Below are positions 56,355 to 64,000 of a DNA stretch of 64,000 bases, piece after piece. The stretch is from Arcobacteraceae bacterium. GTDB taxonomy: Bacteria > Campylobacterota > Campylobacteria > Campylobacterales > Arcobacteraceae. Every line of letters starts with the position of its first letter. Within the stretch, counting starts at the first letter, position 1. The stretch covers positions 1 through 64,000 of the forward strand of contig JAGLOP010000006.1 of NCBI GenBank assembly GCA_023138835.1, given 5' to 3'. The position numbers were made by a program, and so were the translations under genes. The notes under the pieces were generated by a model. The model was not told the DNA's origin, ran no database searches, and saw only the letters and a program-made list of their open reading frames with translations.

Positions 56355-57936
56355 AAATGCACAATATGTAAATATCAAACAATTCGATAAACAGCTCAAG
56401 GTTGATAATCAGATATTAGACAATGGTAAAATCATCAAAACTGAGCACTCATCATTTTTAGTTGAAAATCAGTTGTCAAGCGATGCAATTAATAAATTAA
56501 ATATCTTGCAAAAAAATGTCAATAAAACATATTTAACAACCATATGTGAAAGTTTAAACCAAAAAATTGTAGATGATGAATTTATTGATAATGATTTTGA
56601 AATTAGAAAATTAACTTCACATCTTAATGTAGCAATTCCGAAAAATGACCTCTCAAAAAACGAACAATATTTTACCTATACCGGTATTGATTATATTTTT
56701 TCACCTTTTAATATTCTTTATAATCATATTTTAACACATGGAGCGAATACAAATTCTCTAAATATATTAATTTTAAATAATAATATCTATGCTTTAATTT
56801 TAAATGATCAACAAAAAATCGTTTATAGTTCTATTAAAACTTTAACTGCTTTTGATGATATCCGAAATTCTGAATTTTTTACTGACGGAATTGAAGGTCA
56901 ACAACTCTTTGATGAAGTACATTCATTAGAGATACAAGAAGCATTGACATCTATTACTACTGAATTTTATGAGTCTGAGAAAGATGAAATATTTTGTGAA
57001 AGTATTACTATTTTTTATACTGTTAAACAATTGAACGATGAGCAGTTAGCTAAAATAGAAGAGACTCTTATGTTAGAAATTGAATATTCAACAATTTTAA
57101 TTGATGATTATCTTTTTTCATTATCAAAGCAACTGCATGTATCTACATATAGTTTTACGATCCCGCGAAAAAAAGAAGAAAAAAAATCATTTTTAATTTG
57201 GATACTCGGAGCATTACTTAGTACCGTTTTGGTTGCAGGTGTCTTATATTTTATGCAAGTACAAGAGGCAGCAGAGCAAAAGAGATTAGAAAAAGAAAAA
57301 CAAGCAAAAATAATTGCTGACAAAAAAGCTCAAGCTGCTAAAATAAAATTGCCAAATCACAAAATGAAAAATGAAAAAATATCACAATTGATTTTAAATC
57401 TTTTTGATATTATTCCATATAATGCAGTTTTAAATGAATTACAACTGCTAAAAAGAGATTCAACTATTGTATGCAGTTTCTTACAAAAAGATACTTTTAC
57501 AGAAGATATGCAGCCAAAACTTTTAAAACTTTATAAAACTTCTGAGATACTTCTGATACAGCATAATAAACCTACATATAATGCAATTATTGCCTTGTCA
57601 CAACTTTTACCTCAAAAGTTATCAGCGAGACAAATTCAACCAAATTATAAACACACTAAGTTTATATCTGAGAGTAAAGTTATAAATCAAATAAAAGCTT
57701 TTTTACCAAAAGACTCTAAAATAGTATTTAAGTCAAAGCAAAAATCTAAGTTTTTAACATACAGATTTCATGTTTCAACTACCCTAAAAACTCCAAAAGA
57801 TTTTTTTAACTTTATTGAACAATTAAACAAAAAGAATTATTCTTTAAATATAACCTATCCAATAGAATTTGCGCAAACTACCAAAGGGCTTGAAACAATT
57901 TTTAATTTACAGTTTCATCAGTTCCAGAGTAAATAA
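56341..57936 (+). CDS. Bitopic inner-membrane protein, possibly PilM/N-like
   Basis: A 531-residue protein of no family I can name firmly. The N-terminal 280 residues are cytoplasmic and strand-rich (LNILILNNNIYALILNDQ near 140). One membrane helix lies at about 283-303. A charged Gln/Lys/Glu coiled coil (about 304-335) follows, then a periplasmic domain to the end. The layout and the strand around residue 140 resemble the GspL/PilN-like protein at 31500-32408, so a pilus or secretion platform role is possible. A homologue follows the DUF374 gene in Campylobacter as well. It overlaps tilS by 19 nt tail to tail. Confidence 0.65.
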   Translation: MLQDKNAQYVNIKQFDKQLKVDNQILDNGKIIKTEHSSFLVENQLSSDAINKLNILQKNVNKTYLTTICESLNQKIVDDEFIDNDFEIRKLTSHLNVAIPKNDLSKNEQYFTYTGIDYIFSPFNILYNHILTHGANTNSLNILILNNNIYALILNDQQKIVYSSIKTLTAFDDIRNSEFFTDGIEGQQLFDEVHSLEIQEALTSITTEFYESEKDEIFCESITIFYTVKQLNDEQLAKIEETLMLEIEYSTILIDDYLFSLSKQLHVSTYSFTIPRKKEEKKSFLIWILGALLSTVLVAGVLYFMQVQEAAEQKRLEKEKQAKIIADKKAQAAKIKLPNHKMKNEKISQLILNLFDIIPYNAVLNELQLLKRDSTIVCSFLQKDTFTEDMQPKLLKLYKTSEILLIQHNKPTYNAIIALSQLLPQKLSARQIQPNYKHTKFISESKVINQIKAFLPKDSKIVFKSKQKSKFLTYRFHVSTTLKTPKDFFNFIEQLNKKNYSLNITYPIEFAQTTKGLETIFNLQFHQFQSK

Positions 57937-58874
57937 TCTATAGTAGATAAATAACTTCTCATATTGTTTGGGATGTTATTTATTCTACATTTCTCTTTAA
58001 ATTCTTTTTTCATTTTCTTATCACATTTTGGAGCTATCCATATTTGATATGGTGTGATAGAAATTGCGATTTTATCGCTTATGATAATTTCTTTTTGTGA
58101 TAAAATCTCATCACGAGTTGCTTTGCTGATTAAAATACCACGACGCTTTAATTCTCTGTCAATAAGTCTAATAGCGATATTTTCATCATCTCCATTCCAA
58201 TCAAAAATAGTTAAATCATCTTTGATATAAGTGGTTACTTTTTGAAGTAGCGAGTTTTTGTCTTTATTCAAATATTCAAAACTTCTTTTAACACCGTGAC
58301 TGAATTCATCTAAAAATTTATCACTGTAATTTGTCCTAAAATGATTTCGTTTATATTTTGTATCAAAGTTTGATTGGTCAACAAAATATTTTATATCTTT
58401 TTTATCCAAATATTCTTGCAGCTCTTTTTTTGCATAATTTAAAAGCGGTCTGTGTATGCTGTAAGTGTCTTTTATTTCAAGTGCTTCAAGTCCAATAAGT
58501 TCAACTAAACCGGCACCTTTACTCATTTGCATCAAAAACCATTCAAACTTGTCATTTAATTGATGTGCAGTTAATAAAGTTTGATATTTTTCTTTTTTAA
58601 TTATCTCTTCAAAAAACTTATATCTAAAATCTCTTGCTTTTTTTTCGCTAAATTTTGAAGTAGTTGCAAATTTTTTAAAAAAGCATTTTTTATTATAAAG
58701 TTTAGCCAACTTCTTCGCATACTCAATCTCATCTTTTGATTGTTTTCTTTGCCCATAATCAACTATTGCTATATCAAATTTAATATTTTTTGCTAATAAC
58801 ATAAAAAATAAAGCAGTAGAATCAACACCTGCACTAAATGCTAATAAGTTCTTTTTATTTGATAATTGTTCCAA
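57918..58874 (-). CDS. tilS: tRNA(Ile)-lysidine synthase
   Basis: Modifies C34 of the CAU-anticodon tRNA-Ile to lysidine so that it reads AUA. The PP-loop is FSAGVDSTALF (about 13-23), with Ala where many members have Gly. TAHQLNDKFEWFLMQMSKGAGL near 100-121 matches the conserved AHH..D region. RNHFRTNY fits the tRNA-contact segment. At 318 residues it lacks the long C-terminal domain, as in relatives. The TTG start overlaps the rimO end by 20 nt, an order known from Campylobacter. Confidence 0.93.
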   Translation of the reverse strand: MEQLSNKKNLLAFSAGVDSTALFFMLLAKNIKFDIAIVDYGQRKQSKDEIEYAKKLAKLYNKKCFFKKFATTSKFSEKKARDFRYKFFEEIIKKEKYQTLLTAHQLNDKFEWFLMQMSKGAGLVELIGLEALEIKDTYSIHRPLLNYAKKELQEYLDKKDIKYFVDQSNFDTKYKRNHFRTNYSDKFLDEFSHGVKRSFEYLNKDKNSLLQKVTTYIKDDLTIFDWNGDDENIAIRLIDRELKRRGILISKATRDEILSQKEIIISDKIAISITPYQIWIAPKCDKKMKKEFKEKCRINNIPNNMRSYLSTIDYLLWN

Positions 58875-60168
58875 CTAATTTATCCCCTACCAGCTCAGTT
58901 ATTTTAGCTGTATAAATATGCCCAAATTTTATCTGACCACCTATCTCATTGTCATTTATATAAATCTCACCATCAATATCAGGTGCCCACATTAATTTTC
59001 TGGCACTTAGTAAATATTCATGCTCATCGCTCTCTCCATCTACAACTATCTCAAAAGTTTTTCCAACTTCTGCTTCTAAACTTTTATGTGTAGTTTGTGA
59101 AATAATATCTCCTAAAATTTCAGCTCTTTGGTCTATGATTTCTTGATCAACTTTCTCTTCAAGTTTAAATGCCCCAGTACCCTCTTCATCACTATAACTA
59201 AATACATTTGTTCTATCAAATCCATACTCTTTTACATAGTCACATAGCTCTTCAAAATCAGCTTCAGTTTCACCCGGGTGTCCAACGATAAATGTACTTC
59301 TAACAAAGTTATTTGGAACTTTCTTCATAGCATCCATTAGCTCTCTAAGTTTCTCTTCACCTTTCCCTCTTTTCATAATTCTTAAAACTTTTGAATTAAT
59401 ATGTTGTAACGGCATATCAAAATAACTATGAAAAAGTTTACTGTTTGCTATTTTTTCAATAAGTTCTAAAGTTGTAGTTGAGGGATAAAGATAAAGTATT
59501 CTGGCACTTTTTACACCTTCAATCTTTTCAACAGCATCAATTAATCGCTCTAATCCGTCATTTATACCAAAATCTCTCATATATGAACTACTGTCTTGAG
59601 ATACAAAAGAAAAGTCAAAATACCCTTGCGTAACTAAATGCTTTACCTCTTTTACAGTACTGTCTAAAGTTCGTGAATATAACTTACCTTTAAAAGATGG
59701 AATAGCACAGAAACTACAAACTTGATTACATCCCTCACTTAACTTTATATAAGCATGGTAAGATGAGCCTGTGATAACTCTGTCATCAGAATCACTGGCT
59801 AAAAATACGGAGGGCGAAAACTCACTTCTTTTTTCTTCAACAAGTTTTTCAATATGGTCATAATCCCCAACACCTGTAAAAATATCTACTTCAATTAACT
59901 CTTTTTGTAATTCCTCTTTATATCGCTCACTTAAACATCCGGCCATCACTAAAACAGAATCTTTTTTTCGTCTGTCATGCAGATCTAAAAGTGTATTTAA
60001 ACTCTCTTGTTTTGCACTTTCTATAAACCCGCAAGTATTCACAATAATTAAATCTACATTTTCAATATCATCACTTAATTTATAATCTTTAAGTCGTGAT
60101 AACATCACTTCACTATCAATTAAGTTTTTCGTACAACCTAGACTAACTAAATGTAATGTTTTATTCAT
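58855..60168 (-). CDS. rimO: Ribosomal protein S12 methylthiotransferase
   Basis: Radical SAM enzyme that adds a methylthio group to an Asp of ribosomal protein S12. The N-terminal UPF0004 Cys set is in SLGCTKNLIDSE, VNTCGFIESAK and MAGCLSERY. The radical SAM motif is GCNQVCSFCAIPSFKGK near 148-164, with the RimO-type FCAIP. A TRAM domain ends the protein. At 437 residues it is full length. AAAGGAAA precedes the ATG. It is coupled to tilS. Confidence 0.95.
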   Translation of the reverse strand: MNKTLHLVSLGCTKNLIDSEVMLSRLKDYKLSDDIENVDLIIVNTCGFIESAKQESLNTLLDLHDRRKKDSVLVMAGCLSERYKEELQKELIEVDIFTGVGDYDHIEKLVEEKRSEFSPSVFLASDSDDRVITGSSYHAYIKLSEGCNQVCSFCAIPSFKGKLYSRTLDSTVKEVKHLVTQGYFDFSFVSQDSSSYMRDFGINDGLERLIDAVEKIEGVKSARILYLYPSTTTLELIEKIANSKLFHSYFDMPLQHINSKVLRIMKRGKGEEKLRELMDAMKKVPNNFVRSTFIVGHPGETEADFEELCDYVKEYGFDRTNVFSYSDEEGTGAFKLEEKVDQEIIDQRAEILGDIISQTTHKSLEAEVGKTFEIVVDGESDEHEYLLSARKLMWAPDIDGEIYINDNEIGGQIKFGHIYTAKITELVGDKLVGTIIK

Positions 60169-60183
60169 CTTTTTATTTTCCTT

Positions 60184-60684
60184 TTATTCTTCTTTGTAAT
60201 CTGGATGCATCATTGCAAAATAATGCAATAAATATGTCACTTCTAAACTTGAATAAGTAAACATATCTTCTAACTGCGTTGTTGTTGCATCCGTATTTAA
60301 CTTATCGTGTAAACGCCCGACAATCTTATCTATCTCTACTTTTAACGGTGCAAGATTATATGTAAAAATAAATCTTGGGAAAAATTCATTTTCATTGGGA
60401 ATAATAAAACTCCATTGGTTTTTATAAAATTTTATAAGATAGAGTATTTCTAAATCGTTCCAATCTTTTTCTTCGTCTAACTCTTCCCTGTTCTTACTTT
60501 GATATTCATTTAGTCTATATTTATCTATCATTTTAGGAATAATATCAAATAATACATCATCTTCTATTTCATCTAAAAATGATGGCAATTTTAAATTCTT
60601 TGGGTCTGTTTTATCATAGCTGTATAATTTATTTTTAAACAGTCCGCTTTTGAAACCTTTTTGATTTTTTACTATTAAACACAT
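60184..60684 (-). CDS. Uncharacterised cytoplasmic protein, family A copy 2
   Basis: Paralogue of the protein at 1513-2028, with the same YDKTDPKNLKLP start, LIKFYKNQWS centre, FFPRFIFTYN block and VTYLLHYF end. It is hydrophilic and has no membrane helix. I start it at the ATG at 60684, since AGAGAGGA lies just upstream and this start matches the N-terminal length of copy 1. A longer reading from 60729 would overlap the cyclase gene. At 166 residues it lies 19 nt after a diguanylate cyclase. Function is unknown. Confidence 0.8.
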   Translation of the reverse strand: MCLIVKNQKGFKSGLFKNKLYSYDKTDPKNLKLPSFLDEIEDDVLFDIIPKMIDKYRLNEYQSKNREELDEEKDWNDLEILYLIKFYKNQWSFIIPNENEFFPRFIFTYNLAPLKVEIDKIVGRLHDKLNTDATTTQLEDMFTYSSLEVTYLLHYFAMMHPDYKEE

Positions 60685-60703
60685 TAGTAATCCTCTCTTT
60701 TTC

Positions 60704-61774
60704 TCAAATTGCATATTGATTTCTGCCATTCTCTTTGGAATGGTACAATTTTTTATCCGCGCTCGTATAAAGTTCTTTTACTGATGCATTATAATTATTT
60801 TCATCTACAAATATAACACCCATAGACAATGTTAAAAAAGATGTTGCACTTGCCGTATGTTCTATCTTTAATGCTTCAATTTTAGTTTGTAAATTATTTA
60901 AGGCTAACTTTACATTCTTTATATTTGTATCAAAGATTATGATACCAAACTCTTCTCCACCTAATCTAAAAGTATATTCATACTCTCTGTTAAAGTTCTC
61001 ATCTAAAACAAATGCAACTTCTTGTAACGCAATATCTCCTGCATCATGTCCATAAGTGTCATTATATTGTTTAAAGAAATCAATGTCAATCATCACAAAT
61101 ACACTCTTCCAATTATTTTGTTTACTTATTGATGTTAAATCTTTAAATACAGTATCAAAGTACTTACGATTGTAAAGGCTGGTTAAGCCATCTGTATTTG
61201 CTTCTATTTTATATTGTTCATTTAAAAGTACTAAAAACTTATTTTGTTTAATTGCTTGATATACAATCAAAGCTGTAAGAATTAGAACAAAAACTATAAT
61301 TAATATTTGAGTGTAAAATAGGTAATTTTGCATCTGCTCATACTTTAATACAAATTGTTTCCTTTGCTTTGAAGCTGAATTAACTTCTTTAGAGATTAAA
61401 TAACTAATATTTTTTAATACTTCGTTATAACTGCTTCTTTTATTTATTTTAAAAGCATTAATCAATTGAGAGTTTATTTTTTCTACGATAATCTTTTCAT
61501 CTTGACTTTTATATTGTTTATAATAATAATTCCAATCTCTTAAAATACTTTTTTTAGTTTTTATCATCAATTTCTTCTTATTGATAATATCCATATACTG
61601 TTCTTTTATAGTATGAAGTTTATGCACAGGGATAAAGTTACCAAAATATATTAAATCAACTTGTTTTTTCAGATTTTGTATCTTTTGAGAAAATACAAAA
61701 CTTAAAATAACCATTGCAATAATTATAACAATCGGTAAAATCATAAGTTTAAAATTTAAATTTATTTTATTCAT
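60704..61774 (-). CDS. Membrane diguanylate cyclase
   Basis: A 356-residue inner-membrane enzyme making c-di-GMP from two GTP. Helices at about 8-28 and 155-177 enclose a periplasmic, mainly helical sensor region. The GGDEF domain covers about 190-355 with DGLTSLYNRKYFD, the metal-binding FVMIDIDFFKQYNDTYGHDAG region (split at about 225-245) and an intact FRLGGEEFGII signature near 270. No RxxD inhibitory site is visible before it. It lies between the DUF748-like gene (stop adjacent) and family A copy 2. Confidence 0.92.
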   Translation of the reverse strand: MNKINLNFKLMILPIVIIIAMVILSFVFSQKIQNLKKQVDLIYFGNFIPVHKLHTIKEQYMDIINKKKLMIKTKKSILRDWNYYYKQYKSQDEKIIVEKINSQLINAFKINKRSSYNEVLKNISYLISKEVNSASKQRKQFVLKYEQMQNYLFYTQILIIVFVLILTALIVYQAIKQNKFLVLLNEQYKIEANTDGLTSLYNRKYFDTVFKDLTSISKQNNWKSVFVMIDIDFFKQYNDTYGHDAGDIALQEVAFVLDENFNREYEYTFRLGGEEFGIIIFDTNIKNVKLALNNLQTKIEALKIEHTASATSFLTLSMGVIFVDENNYNASVKELYTSADKKLYHSKENGRNQYAI

Positions 61775-64000
61775 TTACTTTTTAATATCCACATCTAAAT
61801 TAATTGTTACTCTATTTGTATCTTCAGTGATTAAGGTTTTTATCTCATTAGATACTATCACTCTTGCAGAATCTAATTTTTTAGCTAATAAATATTCTTT
61901 GATTTTATCAGCACGTCTTAATGCAAGATTTTCCAAAATACCTTTTTCAACTGCAATTGTCGGTACTAATTTATCTATTAAAATCTCACTGAGAATTACA
62001 TCTTTATCTTTATTTGAAGCTTTAATCTTTTCATATTCTTCCTCTCCAAATTCCTTAATAAACAACTCTTTTATTGAGACCTCTTTATCTTTCTTATCAA
62101 TTAGACTCATAAGCATCTCTTTTTGAAATACTAATAAATCATTTTTTTCATCATAAACTGGGTTTACTTTCAATGATAAGTTTGGTTTTTTATTTAATGC
62201 TTTTGCCAAAGTATCTAATTTTTCTTTTTGTGTTGGTATTATAGTTGCCACCCCATAATCAAAATCTATACTGCCTAATTCATCAGAATCAATACCAAAT
62301 AAAGAACCTAAAAATCTAAAAGGTGCCGTTACAATATTTGTGATTATATTCCCTACTGCACTCCAAATAGCTCCGCCTAATTGAAAATCTGGATTATCTA
62401 TATCCCCTTTTACAGGCACATCTACTTCGATAAAACCGTCACTATCTTCTAATAAAGCTATAAATAAACCTATTGGTAAATCAACCGCATCTTTACTTTC
62501 AATTTTTTCACCTAAAGTTAAATTTTTTATTCTCATATTGTTTGTACTGTTTAATTTAGAATTTCTAATTTGATAATTTAAATCCAACCACAATTTACCT
62601 TTATCAATTTTATTTCCAATAAATTTAGTTGAATATGGTGAAAATGAGGTTATATCTAAATTTTCAAAATCAACTTTTACATCTGTTCGTTTTTTAAAAT
62701 TGACTAAATTTATATCTCCAACTATAGTTGCCATCCCATACTCATCAACTATACCATTTAGTTTCAATTTTGTATGAGCATCATTTGATGATATATCTTT
62801 TATATTCGCTTTTAAACTATGAATTTTTGTTGCAAAATATAAAGGGAGGGAAAAATCTGAAAAATTAGTTTTACTATTTTTTAATTCAAACTCTTTAATA
62901 AAATATTTAAAATCAGAAGTTGTTGTTTGCTCTTCTTTTTCTTTTACATCTTTTGATGGAATAAGATTATCAAGATTTGTTGTTGAATCTTCGGCAATAG
63001 CTATTTTTGAATAAGCAGTATTCAAAGTTACTTTTTTGATATTCAAATTATTTGGTTTAAAAGTTAATTTATCTACTTTTAGTTGTTTAAAAGAAGCTAC
63101 TCTTTGATTTGTCAAACTATGAAATATATCAATTTTATCAAGTGATATATCTGCCGTTATATTTGGAAGAAATTCTTTTTTGCCTTTTTTTAGCTTTACA
63201 TTAATATTGTTGTTTAATAAACCACTTTTTAAATCAATATTTACAAACTCTTTTAAATAAGGCAGATAAGGTACAAGTGTCATATCTTTTGTTTTTATAT
63301 TTAAATCTAAATTTAACGGTTCAACAACTACCATACCTTTTGTAGTAATAGTACCTTTTTTTGGAGCATCAAGTGATAAGTTAAATACAATTGGTACAGT
63401 TTTATCTAATGTAAGGGCATCTACTTTTGCATTTATATTTTTAATCTTTAACTGTATTGGTGTTTTTTTTGTTAAGTCATTAAATATAAAACTTGCATCT
63501 TTTATCTTAACATTTTTTGCTAATAAATCTATATCTTTATCTTCTTTTTGTTTATTGATATTTATTTGTTTTATATTATTTGTTAAAGTTGTTACATTTG
63601 CTTTTAAATCTTTATTCTCATAATTAACATCATTTAATAAAATATTTGTATCGTCAATAATTACTTTTAAATTATCATTTTTAAAGTTTACATCATAAGC
63701 TAAATTTGTATCAAGTTTATTTATATTTAGTAAAAAATCTTTTGTTCCATTGATATCTTGATATGGTCTGTTTATTTTTATATCTTGCATTGATAATTTA
63801 CCATTTAATTTTATATCAAGTAAATCAATATCTTTTTCTATATTTATTTGTTCAACTCTGTTTCTTAACATACCAAGATCAATATTTATATCTTTTTGTT
63901 TATATTTTATATTTTTTGTAAAAATATCTATATCATTTATACTTATCTTTAAATTGTCATCTTTGACTGCAATTTTATATCTAAAATAAAGATCAATTCT
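61775..64000 (-). CDS. DUF748/AsmA-like envelope protein (N-terminus cut by window edge)
   Basis: The reading frame stays open to the window end, so the gene starts beyond it; 742 residues are visible. The protein is rich in repeated beta-strand units (for example LNLDINIKT and VKVDFENLDITSFSPYS), as in the AsmA/DUF748 superfamily of envelope lipid-transport or assembly proteins. The DLPIGLFIALLEDSDGFIEVDVPVKG block is a DUF748 hallmark. The last 150 residues have an OmpA-like look, with RADKIKEYLLAKKLDSARV. It probably spans the periplasm from the inner membrane. The cyclase gene begins at the base next to its stop. Confidence 0.8.
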   Translation of the reverse strand, partial: RIDLYFRYKIAVKDDNLKISINDIDIFTKNIKYKQKDINIDLGMLRNRVEQINIEKDIDLLDIKLNGKLSMQDIKINRPYQDINGTKDFLLNINKLDTNLAYDVNFKNDNLKVIIDDTNILLNDVNYENKDLKANVTTLTNNIKQININKQKEDKDIDLLAKNVKIKDASFIFNDLTKKTPIQLKIKNINAKVDALTLDKTVPIVFNLSLDAPKKGTITTKGMVVVEPLNLDLNIKTKDMTLVPYLPYLKEFVNIDLKSGLLNNNINVKLKKGKKEFLPNITADISLDKIDIFHSLTNQRVASFKQLKVDKLTFKPNNLNIKKVTLNTAYSKIAIAEDSTTNLDNLIPSKDVKEKEEQTTTSDFKYFIKEFELKNSKTNFSDFSLPLYFATKIHSLKANIKDISSNDAHTKLKLNGIVDEYGMATIVGDINLVNFKKRTDVKVDFENLDITSFSPYSTKFIGNKIDKGKLWLDLNYQIRNSKLNSTNNMRIKNLTLGEKIESKDAVDLPIGLFIALLEDSDGFIEVDVPVKGDIDNPDFQLGGAIWSAVGNIITNIVTAPFRFLGSLFGIDSDELGSIDFDYGVATIIPTQKEKLDTLAKALNKKPNLSLKVNPVYDEKNDLLVFQKEMLMSLIDKKDKEVSIKELFIKEFGEEEYEKIKASNKDKDVILSEILIDKLVPTIAVEKGILENLALRRADKIKEYLLAKKLDSARVIVSNEIKTLITEDTNRVTINLDVDIKK

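Overview
The window is a low-GC (roughly 30% by eye), gene-dense stretch of a Campylobacterota (epsilonproteobacterial) chromosome. Support for this includes: the futalosine menaquinone enzyme MqnE; an atypical orphan regulator of the HP1021/Cj1608 type directly after a fused ispDF gene; a small HP0268-type protein directly before miaB; the gene order pheS-pheT-aroA-ispH-rpsA-serA and tig-clpP-def known from Helicobacter and Campylobacter; and sensor kinases with the AHQWRQPL phosphoacceptor box. A bc1 complex, an ABC importer remnant, and many c-di-GMP and histidine-kinase sensors suggest a free-living microaerobic or lithotrophic relative (Sulfurimonas- or Arcobacter-like) rather than a host-restricted pathogen. 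The genus cannot be fixed from sequence alone.

Layout. 1-3.0 kb (minus strand): cut-off sensor kinase, an unknown protein (family A) and a lone DppB-type permease. 3.0-9.3 kb: acpS, ruvX, metF-like, serB-mqnE, a sensor kinase and a divergent periplasmic binding protein. 9.3-13.4 kb: alaS, trxA, trxB. 13.4-15.2 kb: two secreted DUF1566 proteins, the most unusual locus. 15.4-20.3 kb: dapB, purF, a YhcC-like radical SAM gene, and a Na+/H+ antiporter fused to a degenerate GGDEF domain. 20.4-23.5 kb: petABC plus a small cytochrome c, closed by a strong terminator. 23.5-31.4 kb: rsmE, a membrane protein, moeA-queC, an ankyrin protein, era and a haem-linked c-di-GMP phosphodiesterase. 31.4-34.5 kb: a small type II secretion/type IV pilus-like operon. 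34.5-39.8 kb: mrp, thiC, ispDF, HP1021-like regulator, pgpA. 39.8-54.0 kb: a long minus-strand run of housekeeping genes (def, clpP, tig, an LpxH-like phosphoesterase, argC, greA, efp, serA, rpsA, ispH, aroA, pheT, pheS). 54.2-57.9 kb: HP0268-like gene, miaB, a DUF374 acyltransferase and a membrane protein. 57.9-64 kb: tilS, rimO, a second family A protein, an active-looking diguanylate cyclase and a cut-off DUF748/AsmA-like protein.

Most of the window is core metabolism and translation. The accessory signal lies in signalling (two histidine kinases, one diguanylate cyclase, one phosphodiesterase, one degenerate GGDEF fusion, one pseudo-receiver regulator), in the secretion-like operon, and in the DUF1566 pair. 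The C-terminal coding ends of that pair share a 21-nt identical, adenine-poor tail, and each is followed by a 4-nt-loop hairpin. This resembles the target side of a diversity-generating retroelement, although no reverse transcriptase or template repeat lies in the window. No gene-free stretch exceeds 300 bases. No tRNA, rRNA, CRISPR array, transposase or prophage gene was found.
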